From positions 3,191,501 through 3,255,500 of the forward strand of contig NZ_CP025263.1 in NCBI RefSeq assembly GCF_002843605.1: DNA of 64,000 nt. The letters run 5' to 3'. The stretch comes from Pseudomonas sp. S09G 359. Lineage in GTDB: Bacteria; Pseudomonadota; Gammaproteobacteria; Pseudomonadales; Pseudomonadaceae. Of this stretch, positions 26,462 to 38,828 are shown in pieces. The notes under the pieces are model-generated. The model was not told the DNA's origin and made no database searches. It saw only the letters and a program-made list of their open reading frames with translations. Numbering within the stretch: the first letter of the stretch is position 1; each line of letters begins with the position of its first letter. The position numbers and the translations under genes were made by a program.

Positions 26462-26754
26462 GAGCTCAAGCATTACGAGAGAGTCAGGGGGAAGCAGTCA
26501 TACCTTTGTCGAATCCCCCGATGTTGAGATACGACTGCTTTGGCGCGAACAAAGACTGTTGCATAGGGTCGTCTATGGCTGATAGCTGCTGCTTTTGAAC
26601 GACTGGTTGAACCCACAGCCAATAGCTACCACTCAAAGTCAGCTGTAATCGCCCCATTGCAGCCGGTCGCTTCCGGCTGCAACCGATCAAAAGCATTTGC
26701 TCATTCACGGGTTTGTGGGGCGGATGAAGCTCATGCGCCTTGAAGGTCGATGAC
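26462..26754. other. Intergenic region with an inverted repeat
   Basis: No gene seen. AAGCAGTCATA near 26493 and ACGACTGCTT near 26530 are an imperfect inverted pair, and the rest resembles extragenic repeat DNA. It separates the convergent Lrp and LysR genes, so it probably holds terminators, though no clear T-run follows. Confidence 0.35.
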
Positions 26755-27648
26755 TCAGTGCTTGTAGAGTAACGCCTCAACTACAACGCCAAACGCTGAC
26801 GAATGTTCACGGCGATTGGGGTAGTAGAGATGGTAGCCGGCAAAGGGTTGGCACCAATCTTCCAACACCCGCACAAGGCTACCGTCGCCAAGCTCCTTCG
26901 CCACCATGTCCTCTGGCAGGAAAGCCAAGCCACATCCCGCCACGGCCGCACGCAGAATTGGCACGCTGCTGTTGAATGTCCATTGGCCTTCGACGCGAGC
27001 TTTGAGTTCGTGGCCATCCTTTTCGAAATCCCATTGCATCAGGCTGCCGTGAGTCGGCAGGCGCAGGTTGATGCAGTTGTGTGCCGCCAGATCTCCCGGT
27101 TCCATCGGGTAAGGCCGATGCCGGAAATACTGAGGCGAGCCGACAACTGCAATACGCAAGGATGGACCGATCGGCACGGCGATCATGTCCTTGGCCACCT
27201 GTTCACCCAGGCGCACACCTGCGTCATAACGCTGCGCGACGATGTCGGAGAGGGCGTAGTCGACGGTGATTTCGACCTTGATGTCCGGGTAGTCGGGCAA
27301 CACCTTCAGCAGCTTCGGCCAGAGGATATTGTTGGCTGCATGTTCGGACGCCGAGATCCGCACGTTGCCGGCCGGCGTGTCGCGAAACTCACTGACAGCA
27401 GCCAGTTCCAGTTCGATCTCATCGAAGCGCGGCGCCATCGACTGATACAAGCGCTGGCCGGCCTCGGTCGGCGAAACGCTGCGTGTGGTTCGCGTCAACA
27501 GGCGCACGCCCAGCCGAGTTTCTAGGGCGCGCATGGTGTGACTCAGCGCCGACTGCGAAACGCCCAGTTGCGCGGCAGCACGGGTAAAACTGCCTTCGCG
27601 GGTGATGACCACGAAGGCTTGCAGGTCGTTGAGATTGGGGCGGGACAT
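26755..27648 (-). CDS. LysR-family transcriptional regulator
   Basis: 297 aa. HTH at residues 5-64 (FTRAAAQLGVSQSALSHTMRALE), effector domain from about 90 (GNVRISASEHAANNILWPKL). This belongs to the subgroup typically found near aldo/keto reductase and oxidoreductase genes. AGAGG precedes the ATG. It is the last gene on the minus strand after seven enzyme genes, 80 bp beyond the alpha/beta hydrolase stop, so it may be cotranscribed with them or have its own promoter. It is the best candidate for controlling that cluster. Confidence 0.9.
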   Translation of the reverse strand: MSRPNLNDLQAFVVITREGSFTRAAAQLGVSQSALSHTMRALETRLGVRLLTRTTRSVSPTEAGQRLYQSMAPRFDEIELELAAVSEFRDTPAGNVRISASEHAANNILWPKLLKVLPDYPDIKVEITVDYALSDIVAQRYDAGVRLGEQVAKDMIAVPIGPSLRIAVVGSPQYFRHRPYPMEPGDLAAHNCINLRLPTHGSLMQWDFEKDGHELKARVEGQWTFNSSVPILRAAVAGCGLAFLPEDMVAKELGDGSLVRVLEDWCQPFAGYHLYYPNRREHSSAFGVVVEALLYKH

Positions 27649-27729
27649 TGATGAGTACCTCTCATGAGGAGCGCGTGATTATTCCATGAAAGCAGGTCGC
27701 GCACGGATGCGCGACCCTTGGCGCGCTGA

Positions 27730-28782
27730 TCACAAGGTGCGTGCGTAAAAATCCGTCAGTTTGCCGATCGCCGCATCGACATAACGCGGCACCCAGTAGG
27801 TTTCGATGTGTGTGGCGCCATCGAGGATGAACACTTCCTTGTCAGTGGTGCCGATGGCTTTCGGGAACGCATCCTGGGTCATGTACAGGCTGTCGGCCTT
27901 GCTGCCGGCGATCATCAGCAAGGGTTGATTGATCAACTCGATATGGTCGGTGGCGTCGAAACGCATAAGGTCAATAAGGCTGCTGGTGGTGTATTTGAAG
28001 GTCGAGTTCGGGTGCGCGTGGGTTTTCCAGTAGTACTCATAACCTTGGCGATACAGTTCGAAAGGCAGTTCGGCAATCTGCTCGTCGGTGAGGTTGGCAT
28101 CCCCCGAATACAGCACTGCGCCCCCCGCTGCCTCTTGCGCGCGCGCTACTGATGCCTGTTGCAAACGTTGCTGAATGCTGTCCATTTGCGAGTCGTTGTA
28201 GCCGTTGCGGCGTACTCGACCCGAGTTGAACATGCTCACCGTCGCCAGGGATTTGAAGCGTTTGTCGGTTTGCGCCGCCGCCAACGAATAACCACCGCCG
28301 CCACAAATGCCGAGCAGGCCCAGGCGGTTGTCATCCACACCAGCGAACTGGCTGATGAAATCGGCCATGCCGTGAATGTCTTCGATGCGATACGCCGGTT
28401 TATCGATGCTGCGCGGCTGACCACCGCTGGCGCCCTGATAGGCCGCATCGGCCGTGATGGTGATGTAGCCCTGTTCGGCGAGGCGCTGGGCATACAGACC
28501 GGCGACTTGCTCTTTTACGCCGCCATTCGGATGCGCAACCACCACGGTCGGGTAGTTCTTCTTCGCGTCGTAGTTGGCAGGAGTGTAGACGTTGGCGGCG
28601 ATGTCCAGACCGTTGAGCTTATAGCTGACCGGGTGAATGTTGACCTTGCCCGGTTCGTTGCGGGTGATCGCGCCGTCGTAGGCGAGGGTGAACGGGTTCT
28701 TCTTGTAGTCGGCGGCCAAGGCTTCGCCTGCCGAGAGGCCGACCAATGCCGACATGAACGTGGCTTTGAGAGTGTTCTTCAC
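27730..28782 (-). CDS. Exported alpha/beta hydrolase (dienelactone hydrolase-like)
   Basis: 350 aa. GTG 28782 is chosen: AGGAGC lies just upstream and the product then starts with a clean signal peptide (MKNTLKATFMSALVGLSAG ending EALA/ADY). The alpha/beta core shows VVVAHPNGGVKEQVAGLYAQ (oxyanion side), the nucleophile elbow LGICGGGGYSLA, where the nucleophile would be Cys or an adjacent residue rather than the usual Ser, and a late His (DGATHIETYW). Such DLH-like proteins act on esters or peptides; the substrate is unknown. It follows a second exported hydrolase gene by 47 bp. Confidence 0.8.
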   Translation of the reverse strand: MKNTLKATFMSALVGLSAGEALAADYKKNPFTLAYDGAITRNEPGKVNIHPVSYKLNGLDIAANVYTPANYDAKKNYPTVVVAHPNGGVKEQVAGLYAQRLAEQGYITITADAAYQGASGGQPRSIDKPAYRIEDIHGMADFISQFAGVDDNRLGLLGICGGGGYSLAAAQTDKRFKSLATVSMFNSGRVRRNGYNDSQMDSIQQRLQQASVARAQEAAGGAVLYSGDANLTDEQIAELPFELYRQGYEYYWKTHAHPNSTFKYTTSSLIDLMRFDATDHIELINQPLLMIAGSKADSLYMTQDAFPKAIGTTDKEVFILDGATHIETYWVPRYVDAAIGKLTDFYARTL

Positions 28783-28829
28783 GTGAAGCTCCTGAGCAAA
28801 AAAAGGCGGCAGTTGCAAAAGTATTTGGG

Positions 28830-29894
28830 TCAGTCCAGCTGTTTTTCTTTGAGGAACTGCGCGACCAGGTCAGCGATCTGCACGTTGTTCAGATCCGACA
28901 TAGGGAAATGGGTGTTGCCGTGAATGCCAATCTCCGGCAGGTGTATCAGTCGCACATCACCGCCATGGCGATTGACCGCGTCACGCCAGAGCCGGGCCAT
29001 TTTCAGGCGTGCGCGCCAACTGTCCTGAGCGGGCAGATCGACTGCCTGTTCCGGGATGTTGTCGCCGTACAGGATCAGAATCGGAATACGCGTCAGTGCC
29101 ATGAATTGCTCCATCGGCACCTCTGCGCCTTGCACCGTGTCGAACGCACTGGGGATCGGCGCCGGCACCTCACCGTCAGCAAACACGAAACTGCTGCCCG
29201 GTTCGAACGCCACGATGGCTTTGACCTTGTCGTTCTTGATAGCCGTCAACCAGCCCGGCCCGCCACCCTGAGAATGCGTAAACAGGATGCCGGGGCCGAT
29301 TTTGTCGAACAGCGCCGACACACCATCGGAGACCACGCCCATGTCAAACGGCCCGGTGTTCGGCGTCATTGCCCTGAAAAACTGCTCGCGGGTCTGGGCA
29401 TCCTGTGCCACTTGCACGCCGTTGAAGTAGCGGGGCCAAAGGCCGATGCGGAACTGGTTGAACCACAGTTGTTCGTCCGGCACAGGCTTGATGGTGGTCT
29501 CGACCATGCTGCGCCCGGCATCACCACGCCGGGGCTGATCGATCACATAGACGCCGTAGTGGCGGCGCAGAAAGATGTTCTGAAAACCCTCACGACCATC
29601 GGCGGTGGTTTCCCAGGTTTTGGAAAACTGACCCGCGCCGTGCCACATGACGATGGGCAGTTTTCGCGCGTCCACCGGGATTTGATAGAAGGCGTAGGCG
29701 TGGTCACCGTGGTAGGTCTGGCCGTTGGGCGTCATCGGTTGGCGCGGGTTGAAGGTGCCCGGTGCCGTGGTCATCGTTCCGCCTGCGGCGAAGCTGCCTT
29801 GTTTCTGGATCAGCAGCGGGCCTTCGGGGTGGTTCGCGCAGGCCGCCAACAGGCTCAACAGCGTGACGCTCAGCAAATGTTTTGCAGTTCTCAT
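28830..29894 (-). CDS. Alpha/beta hydrolase lipoprotein
   Basis: 354 aa. ATG 29894 (MRTAKHLLSVTLLSLLAACA) gives a lipoprotein signal with Cys19 in LLAAC; AGGAAATGAC precedes it. The nucleophile elbow is FTHSQGGGPGW (Ser), with the acid probably in LILYGDN and a His near the end (IGIHGNTHFPM). The second structural motif MWHGAGQFSKTWETTADGRE is typical of a family of secreted hydrolases of unknown substrate. The start lies one base after the stop of the upstream gene (29896), so translation is coupled. Confidence 0.8.
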   Translation of the reverse strand: MRTAKHLLSVTLLSLLAACANHPEGPLLIQKQGSFAAGGTMTTAPGTFNPRQPMTPNGQTYHGDHAYAFYQIPVDARKLPIVMWHGAGQFSKTWETTADGREGFQNIFLRRHYGVYVIDQPRRGDAGRSMVETTIKPVPDEQLWFNQFRIGLWPRYFNGVQVAQDAQTREQFFRAMTPNTGPFDMGVVSDGVSALFDKIGPGILFTHSQGGGPGWLTAIKNDKVKAIVAFEPGSSFVFADGEVPAPIPSAFDTVQGAEVPMEQFMALTRIPILILYGDNIPEQAVDLPAQDSWRARLKMARLWRDAVNRHGGDVRLIHLPEIGIHGNTHFPMSDLNNVQIADLVAQFLKEKQLD

Positions 29895-29895
29895 G

Positions 29896-30672
29896 TCATT
29901 TCCTCGAAGCCGTGAGGGCTTGGACCAGCGCTGCGTTGGCCCGCTCGGCGGTCTGTGCATCGCCATGCTTTTTCAGCAGCTCGGTGACTTGGTGCAACTG
30001 TGCCGCACTGAGCCCGACGCGCAGGCTCGCTGCCATGTGCGAGCGCAACTGCGGCTCGACCCCCGGCGTTGCTGCCAGGGCCCCGACAGTGGCCAGTTCA
30101 CGGCTTTGCCAGTCGAGGTTGTCGCGCTCGAAGATGTCGCCGAACAGGTGGGTTTGCAGGAAGCGGTTGATCACCGGAGCGAACTCGAACACCGGGCCTT
30201 TGACCGGAGCGCCGGAAATCTTGGTTTGATTCGCCGTGCCCGCGGCCAGCAGCTCATCCCCGACCGGAATCGCCCGGCTCGGCTCACGCCCCGGCGCATC
30301 TTCGATGCCGCGTTGTTTGCGCGCCTGCACCACGGTCATCAATTCATTCAAGGCGTTGAGGCTGCGTGGGAAGCCGACGTAGGCGTAAAGCTGCACGAGA
30401 ACTTCGCGGGTTTCGCTAATGGTCAGGCCGGCATCAAGCCCTTGGTTGAGCGCCGTGTTGAGGTTGGGCATGTCGCTGGTCGCCATGAACGCCGCGATCA
30501 GTGGAATGGCTTGTTGCTGGCTCGACAAGCTGGCTGCGCTGGCAAGTGTGTTGGTCATGGTCTGCGATGCCTCGGCTGCTTGAATGGGAACGCTGAAGAT
30601 CGCCGCAACGCCCAGACAAAGCGCGATAAATGCGGGGAGGGCGGTGCGGTTGCGTACTTCAGTGGTCATCAT
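29896..30672 (-). CDS. Exported carboxymuconolactone decarboxylase-like protein (two CMD units)
   Basis: 258 aa. ATG 30672 (MMTTEVRNRTALPAFIALCL) is supported by GGAG seven bases upstream; the N-terminus is a signal peptide ending near QAAEA. Two CMD-like helical units follow: about 60-125 (GLTISETREVLVQLYAYVGFPRSL minus the ends) and 165-255 (WQSRELATVGALAATPGVEP). No AhpD CxxC pair is seen, so peroxidase activity is unlikely. Such proteins often occur beside cupins and aldo/keto reductases, as here. Real reaction unknown. Confidence 0.8.
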   Translation of the reverse strand: MMTTEVRNRTALPAFIALCLGVAAIFSVPIQAAEASQTMTNTLASAASLSSQQQAIPLIAAFMATSDMPNLNTALNQGLDAGLTISETREVLVQLYAYVGFPRSLNALNELMTVVQARKQRGIEDAPGREPSRAIPVGDELLAAGTANQTKISGAPVKGPVFEFAPVINRFLQTHLFGDIFERDNLDWQSRELATVGALAATPGVEPQLRSHMAASLRVGLSAAQLHQVTELLKKHGDAQTAERANAALVQALTASRK

Positions 30673-30900
30673 GAAAGGCTCCGTCCATTGCAGGTCACTG
30701 CGAGGTGTGGCTGGATCGTACGGAGGATGTTTGTGGCGATTAACCCCGAAAAGGCGCATGGACTCCTGAGTAAAACTCATGAGTCGACGTTGCCAAAACT
30801 GCTGAAAACCTCGCGCGAACCCGCTGTTACGGGGCCTGGAGGTCAGATGACGGTTCGCCGCAAGAGTGTCGAGCGAACAGCTTCGACACATTCCGTAACT

Positions 30901-31368
30901 TCATTGGCCGGCGTATTGCGCCTCCGAGACCTGCTCCGCCCAAGTGACTGTCTGGCCGTCCTCGGCTTCGGCGATGGCGATGTGGGTCATGCCACTGTTG
31001 GCCGTGGCGCCGTGCCAGTGCCGGGTGTTCGGCGGAATCCAGACAGTGTCGCCCGGACGGATTTCCTGACGCGGGCCGCCCTCTTGCTGCACATAGCCAA
31101 CGCCAGCGGTGACGATCAGCGTTTGCCCCAGTGGATGGGTGTGCCACGCCGTGCGTGCGCCAGGTTCGAAGGTCACCGTGCCGCCGCCGATGCGCGCGGG
31201 AGCGTCACCTTTGAATAATCCATCGACGCGCACCGCGCCGGTAAAGTTTTGCGCCGCGCCCTTGATCGAGGGCTGGGTACCGTTCGGGGTAATGCGGATT
31301 TCATTAGCAGCCTGGGCTTCTGCGGTCATGAGTGAGAAAGCCACGAGTGGCGCGATCAATCGGTTCAT
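30901..31368 (-). CDS. Exported cupin, (R)-mandelonitrile-lyase-like
   Basis: 155 aa. ATG 31368 (MNRLIAPLVAFSLMTAEAQA) gives a signal peptide ending in AQA; GGAG precedes it. One cupin fold with metal ligands in TAWHTHPLGQTLIVTAGVGY (two His, one Gln) and IPPNTRHWHGA (His). Bacterial cupins of this type, named for hydroxynitrile lyases, are commonly found with CMD proteins and aldo/keto reductases. A true lyase role is not shown by the sequence. Same strand, 228 bp upstream of the CMD gene start. Confidence 0.8.
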   Translation of the reverse strand: MNRLIAPLVAFSLMTAEAQAANEIRITPNGTQPSIKGAAQNFTGAVRVDGLFKGDAPARIGGGTVTFEPGARTAWHTHPLGQTLIVTAGVGYVQQEGGPRQEIRPGDTVWIPPNTRHWHGATANSGMTHIAIAEAEDGQTVTWAEQVSEAQYAGQ

Positions 31369-31428
31369 CGGATCAACTCCGGTCAGGCAATGAAAGCGGC
31401 GCCCCACGCAGCGCCGCGTTGGGTAGAC

Positions 31429-34076
<2,648 letters not shown>

Positions 34077-34271
34077 CTAGACGCTTAAATCGGCAAGGGT
34101 TCATGAAATTTGCTCATCAATCCCAAAACAAGAGAATGGCGCTGTCATGTCGTACGCAGCGAGTATCATCCATCTCCGCATCGCTTTAATTGCTTCAGGT
34201 GTGAGATCTCACATCGGTTGCCGGTAATGCGCTTGCTACAGCTTTGAGGCTTTCAGAAGCCATTGCCTCAG

Positions 34272-34884
34272 TCAGTCTGCGGACCCATGCGGAGCATTCC
34301 CGCTATGAACGAGGTAATAGTCTTCGCCCTCTGATAAGGAAGTATCGAATAGCTGCGCAAGTTGGTTTTGCTCCAAGGCATCTTCGACAAGCCAGGGACT
34401 TGTTAGCACCACGCTTTGACTGCGCCGCGCCGCGTCAATGGCGAGTTCCGATTGATCAAAGCGCATCCCGATCTTCAAATCTGTCTGCGGTCAACCGGCG
34501 TGGGCAAACCATTTGGGCCAGTTCGCATGTGAAGTTGTATACAACAGCGTTGCCTTCACCAAGTCCGAAACTTCAAATAGCCGCAGTGTGCTGCAATACA
34601 CCCTGACTTCTCCGGGCAGCATTAATTCGGCAGTGAGCCCTAGGGCATGGCCATAGCAATGACGCACCGCAATATCAAGTATCCTGATCGCCGTCTAGGA
34701 GGTCTGTGCTCGCATTCAAATGCAATTTGAGTTGCGGATCATCACGAGTAACCGCTGGTATGCGCCTGGAGAACCATGAATTGGCCAGCGCGGGGGAGGC
34801 TGACCCGAATTTCATCGTTTGTTCGATTACGCAGCATCCTTTCGTCGCATGGATGCCTGGCAGCTTTTCACTCGAGGTGCGCAA
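34272..34884 (-). pseudogene. LysR-family (GcvA-like) regulator, degenerate C-terminal two thirds
   Basis: Pieces of one LysR effector domain appear in order in shifting frames: FGSASPALANSWFSRRIPAV and LKLHLNASTDLLDGDQD (34675-34884), then after a frameshift LDIAVRHCYGHALGLTAELM and TSHANWPKWFAHAG, then after a TGA stop DLKIGMRFDQSELAIDAARR and PWLVEDALEQNQLAQLFDTS ending at 34272. The order matches GcvA-type regulators. The DNA-binding part is not recognisable upstream. At least one frameshift and one nonsense change make it nonfunctional. Confidence 0.75.
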
Positions 34885-35153
34885 CGAATACCTGGCTGCT
34901 TACCAAACCAGGTTGCGTGTACCTCAAGCGACGCAAACGCTATTCTTTCATCCACGCGAGGATTACGGTAGCGACCAGCGATAAAATCCAAGCGTGCTGG
35001 CGCGCTCCGGTTTTCAATGGAACCCTCGTGCAGGTCAATGTCATGATCAGGCGGCCGACGATTTTACGCGTTGAGATCTCGTCAGCTCACTGCAGAAGTA
35101 GTGGGTGTTACGATGATGGCGATACAAGTCCCTTGCTAGGCCGAGTCGATGTC

Positions 35154-36026
35154 ATGAAACCCAGCTTCGAGAAAGTACCCACAGAGGCTGCAACCTCTTG
35201 GACGCTATTGAACAGGCGTTTGCCGGATGCGATTCCATTCGAGTGGCATCATCATCCCGAATATGAGTTGACACTCACGCTCAATAGTCGCGGCCATCGC
35301 TACATCAGTAATGACGTAGCGCGCTATGACGATGGAGACCTGATTCTTGTAGGGCCGAATATTCCTCATAGCTGGTCTTCAGCGGAGCGTATTGATGAGG
35401 ATCAGCCGCATGTTGCCTTGGTTATCTGGTTTTCCGCTGCTTGGGCCGACTCGCTTGTGACATTGTTTCCGGAAATGGCTGCGGTTCGCCCATTGCTGGC
35501 GGCAGCTCAACACGCGGTGAGTTTCAGTGGTAGGGCCTCCAGTGAAGTACGCTCCTACATCGAGGCAATGGTCAATCAGACGCCGCCTCAGCGCTTGATC
35601 GCATTGCTAACGGTGCTCGACAGGCTGGCAAGAGACGCTGATGCTACTCGGATCCTGCCGACGCCAGGCGGGCAGGCCGGTGATCAGATTGTCGAAGACG
35701 CGCGTATTCATCGAGTTCTGCATTACCTACATGGTAACTACGCCCGGGCAATCAATGTTGCCGAGTTAGCAGAGCTGGCCTGCGTCAGTCTGTCTGCTTT
35801 CCATCGAATGTTTCGCCGGCATACACGCTGTACCGCCTTGGACTATATCGTTCGACTGCGCATCGGCCATGCCTGTGCGTTGCTGATGCAGGGCGACTCG
35901 CCGGTATCGATAATAGCGGAGGAGGTGGGCTACTCGTCGCTGGCATTATTCAACCGCCAGTTCAAGGCGTTGAAAGGGCTGACACCTTCCGCGTTTCGTC
36001 AAACGCACAGCCATCATTTTCAGTGA
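35154..36026 (+). CDS. AraC-family transcriptional regulator
   Basis: 290 aa. ATG 35154 (MKPSFEKVPTEAATSWTLLN) starts the recognisable protein; the frame is open further left but that DNA is the LysR pseudogene region. An N-terminal cupin sensor (FEWHHHPEYELTLTLNSRGH, GDLILVGPNIPHSW) precedes a double HTH (about 190-285; INVAELAELACVSLSAFHRM and SIIAEEVGYSSLALFNRQFK). Sensors of this kind usually bind sugars or related molecules. It is 150 bp before the DUF1479 gene on the same strand, and probably controls it and the sugar-binding protein. The ribosome site is weak. Confidence 0.88.
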   Translation: MKPSFEKVPTEAATSWTLLNRRLPDAIPFEWHHHPEYELTLTLNSRGHRYISNDVARYDDGDLILVGPNIPHSWSSAERIDEDQPHVALVIWFSAAWADSLVTLFPEMAAVRPLLAAAQHAVSFSGRASSEVRSYIEAMVNQTPPQRLIALLTVLDRLARDADATRILPTPGGQAGDQIVEDARIHRVLHYLHGNYARAINVAELAELACVSLSAFHRMFRRHTRCTALDYIVRLRIGHACALLMQGDSPVSIIAEEVGYSSLALFNRQFKALKGLTPSAFRQTHSHHFQ

Positions 36027-36174
36027 AGGTCAGAAATCTAGTGGGTGGATACTCCGATCGTATTGGCTCAAAACGCCATTATCGTACTAGTCGACGCTTC
36101 AAATGAGGCTGCCGTGTGCTTATTTAAAAGTGGTTCCATACCTGCATGAATAACAAAAACAGCAGGTAGTTCCC

Positions 36175-37443
36175 ATGAGTAAATACCGTGCCTTCGAAAG
36201 CGAAACGCTTCCGCAAGATTATCGAGACAGCATCGTCAAAATGAAGCGCGCCTTGCGCGCGCAGATCGGCGACGTTGAATCTTTGTTTGAACAAGTTAGC
36301 GAATTCATCGTTGCTGAAATCGACTCAATCAAGGCGCAGGAGGCGCTCACCGGTTCGGCTTGGCCGATCCTTGAGTTCGAGGATATCGCGGTCGGGAAAG
36401 TGAGTGCGGACCAGTTGGCGCTAATCAAGCGGCGTGGTTGCGTCGTGCTCAGAAACCATTTTCCTCGAGAGCAGGTTTTGGGGTGGGACGAGAGGCTTTT
36501 GGATTACCTTGACCGCAATCACTTCGATGCAATTTATCGTGGTCCAGCGGACCAGTTTTTCGGAAGCCTGGAGGCATCGCGTCCAGAAATTTTTCCGATC
36601 TATTGGTCGGAGTCGCAGATGCAGTTGCGTCAGGATGAGCGCATGGGGGCCGCACAATCTTTTCTGAATCGTCTTTGGAGGATCCATTCTCAAGGGCGGC
36701 AATGGTTCAACCCTGATATCAATGCCCTATACCCGGATCGAGTACGGCGTCGACCTCCGGGAACACATTCAAAAGGTCTCGGGCCACACACCGACTCGGG
36801 CGCCTTGGAGCGATGGCTGCACCCAGCCTACCTGAAGGTATTCGACAAAATTTACAGCAACGATTTCAGCGCCTACGACCCTTGGGACGCAGCCTTCCGT
36901 ACTGAAGTCGATGAGTACGCCTACAAAGATACGGTCAAGTGCTCTGCGTTCCGCACGTTTCAAGGCTGGACCGCGTTATCGGATATGAACGCCGATCAGG
37001 GGGTACTGCATACCTTGCCGATCCCCAAGGCGATGGCTTACATGCTGCTGCGGCCACTGCTGGACGATGTACCTGAGGATGAGCTGTGCGGGGTTGCGCC
37101 GGGCAAGGTACTTCCGGTGTCCCGACAGTGGCATCCACTGCTGTTCGAAGGGCTGAGTCCGATTCCGGATGTCCGTGCGGGCGATTCGGTGTGGTGGCAT
37201 TGCGATGTAATTCACAGTGTCGCACCCGTGGCAAATCAACAAGGCTGGGGCAATGTTATGTACGTTCCGGCTGCACCTATGTGTCAAAAAAACCTGCGTT
37301 ACGCCAAGGATGTGTTCAGGGCATTCGCGCAGGGTGCATCACCCGACGATTTTCCTCGGGAAGACTATGAAACAACTTGGGAAGGTCGTTTCACCTTGGA
37401 GCGTCTGAACGCGCTCGGACGTGCCGGTCTGGGGCTCGAATGA
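36175..37443 (+). CDS. DUF1479 (YbiU-like) putative Fe(II)/2-oxoglutarate oxygenase
   Basis: 422 aa, normal for DUF1479. The likely iron ligands are His205 and Asp207 (GPHTDSGALERW) and His347 (WWHCDVIHSVAP), spaced as in 2-oxoglutarate-dependent oxygenases; KRRGCVVLRNHF near residue 86 is the phytanoyl-dioxygenase-like opening. No signal peptide, so cytoplasmic. Members of this group have been linked to carbohydrate use but the reaction is not known to me. It follows an AraC gene and precedes an ABC sugar-binding protein (58 bp apart), suggesting action on an imported sugar or sugar acid. Confidence 0.85.
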   Translation: MSKYRAFESETLPQDYRDSIVKMKRALRAQIGDVESLFEQVSEFIVAEIDSIKAQEALTGSAWPILEFEDIAVGKVSADQLALIKRRGCVVLRNHFPREQVLGWDERLLDYLDRNHFDAIYRGPADQFFGSLEASRPEIFPIYWSESQMQLRQDERMGAAQSFLNRLWRIHSQGRQWFNPDINALYPDRVRRRPPGTHSKGLGPHTDSGALERWLHPAYLKVFDKIYSNDFSAYDPWDAAFRTEVDEYAYKDTVKCSAFRTFQGWTALSDMNADQGVLHTLPIPKAMAYMLLRPLLDDVPEDELCGVAPGKVLPVSRQWHPLLFEGLSPIPDVRAGDSVWWHCDVIHSVAPVANQQGWGNVMYVPAAPMCQKNLRYAKDVFRAFAQGASPDDFPREDYETTWEGRFTLERLNALGRAGLGLE

Positions 37444-37501
37444 TTGCGTGAGACTGAGCGAATAGCCCACTACCTCGATAAAAAAACAATAAGGTACTGA
37501 C

Positions 37502-38782
37502 ATGAACTCAATGAACCGCCTTGCAGCCATGGTTTCTCTTGCCGCTTTATTTCCTCTTGTGATTCAGGCCGCTGAAACCAAGGGAAACGTTGAAGTCGTT
37601 CACTATTGGACCTCCGGGGGCGAGGCCAAATCGGTGGAAGTTTTGAAGAAAATCATCGAGAAAGATGGATTCACTTGGCAGGACAGTGCAGTCGCTGGCG
37701 GCGGAGGCAGTGCGGCCATGACTGTGCTGAAAACCCGTGCTGTATCGGGCAATCCTCCCACCGCCGCGCAGATAAAAGCGCCAGATATTCAGGAATGGGG
37801 TCGCCTCGATCTTCTTGCCAGCATTGACGACGTCGCCAAGGCGAATAACTGGGACAGCCTGCTTCCCGAGTCCGTCGCCCAAATAATGAAGTACGAGGGG
37901 CATTACGTTGCGGTACCGGTGAATATTCATCGCATCAATTGGCTTTGGCTTAACCCTGTCGTTCTGAAGCAGGCGGGCATCTCCGATGTGCCGACCACTC
38001 TTGATGAACTTTATGCTGCTGGGGATAAGCTCAAGGCGGCAGGGTTCATAGCTATCGCACATGGCGGTCAGGCCTGGCAGGACACGACAATCTTCGAAAA
38101 CCTCGTTTTGAGCGTGATGGGCGTTGATGGTTTCAAGAAGGCCTTTATTGATGTCGACGACAGTGTTTTCACCGGGCCGAAAATGATTGAAGTATTCAAT
38201 GCGCTGCGAAGAATACAGAGTTATCTGGATCCCGATGGCAACGGTCAAGACTGGAATCTGGAAACAGCCAAGGTCATCAATGGCAAAGCAGGCATGCAAA
38301 TCATGGGGGACTGGGCGAAAAGTGAGTGGAGCGCGGCGGGCAAGTTTGCCGATACAGATTACATTTGTGTGCCATTTCCCGGCTCGCAGGGTGCTTACAG
38401 CTATACCATTGATTCACTGGCGATGTTCAAACTTGCCTCGAAGAATGACACCCCTGGCAATATTGCAGCCCGCAACGACCTGGCCAAAGTAGCGCTGGAG
38501 CCGTCGTTTCAATATGTTTTCAATCAAAACAAGGGGTCAATACCCGTCATCAAGGGTTTGGACATGAGTCGATTCGATAGCTGTGCACAAGCCTCTGCAA
38601 AGGATTTCGCTGCTGCCGAGAAGACTGGTTCACTCGCTCCGAGCATGGCATTCAACATGTCGACTTCTCAGGCGGTGCAGGGCGCTGTGTTCGATGTCGT
38701 GACCCACTTCATGAATGACAAGTCCGCCGATGCTGGTAAGGCTGGAAGGCAGTTGCTGGCGGCGATCAAGGCCGCACAATAA
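37502..38782 (+). CDS. ABC transporter substrate-binding protein, sugar type (orphan)
   Basis: 426 aa. Signal peptide [20 protein letters not shown] ending IQAAETKG; mature protein of the family 1 (CUT1) type, closest in feel to the Pseudomonas glucose-binding protein Gts[59 protein letters not shown] lies seven bases before the ATG. No permease or ATPase gene follows; a strong terminator comes 16 bp after the stop. The protein must share another transporter (for example GtsBCD elsewhere) or act as a sensor. Probably cotranscribed with the DUF1479 gene. Confidence 0.88.
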   Translation: MNSMNRLAAMVSLAALFPLVIQAAETKGNVEVVHYWTSGGEAKSVEVLKKIIEKDGFTWQDSAVAGGGGSAAMTVLKTRAVSGNPPTAAQIKAPDIQEWGRLDLLASIDDVAKANNWDSLLPESVAQIMKYEGHYVAVPVNIHRINWLWLNPVVLKQAGISDVPTTLDELYAAGDKLKAAGFIAIAHGGQAWQDTTIFENLVLSVMGVDGFKKAFIDVDDSVFTGPKMIEVFNALRRIQSYLDPDGNGQDWNLETAKVINGKAGMQIMGDWAKSEWSAAGKFADTDYICVPFPGSQGAYSYTIDSLAMFKLASKNDTPGNIAARNDLAKVALEPSFQYVFNQNKGSIPVIKGLDMSRFDSCAQASAKDFAAAEKTGSLAPSMAFNMSTSQAVQGAVFDVVTHFMNDKSADAGKAGRQLLAAIKAAQ

Positions 38783-38797
38783 ATTGCTTTAGTTTTG

Positions 38798-38828
38798 AGC
38801 TGCTCCGTATACCGAATACGGAGCAGCT
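38798..38828 (+). terminator. Perfect hairpin after the substrate-binding protein gene
   Basis: AGCTGCTCCGTAT (38798-38810) pairs perfectly with ATACGGAGCAGCT (38816-38828) around a five-base loop; the following sequence is TATTGACG, so the T-run is poor. It ends the AraC-DUF1479-binding-protein unit before galT. Confidence 0.65.

Noticed and set aside
29725..31218. 497-codon plus-strand frame
   Set aside because: Antisense to the hydrolase, CMD and cupin genes; low-complexity, His/Arg-rich peptide, no ribosome site.
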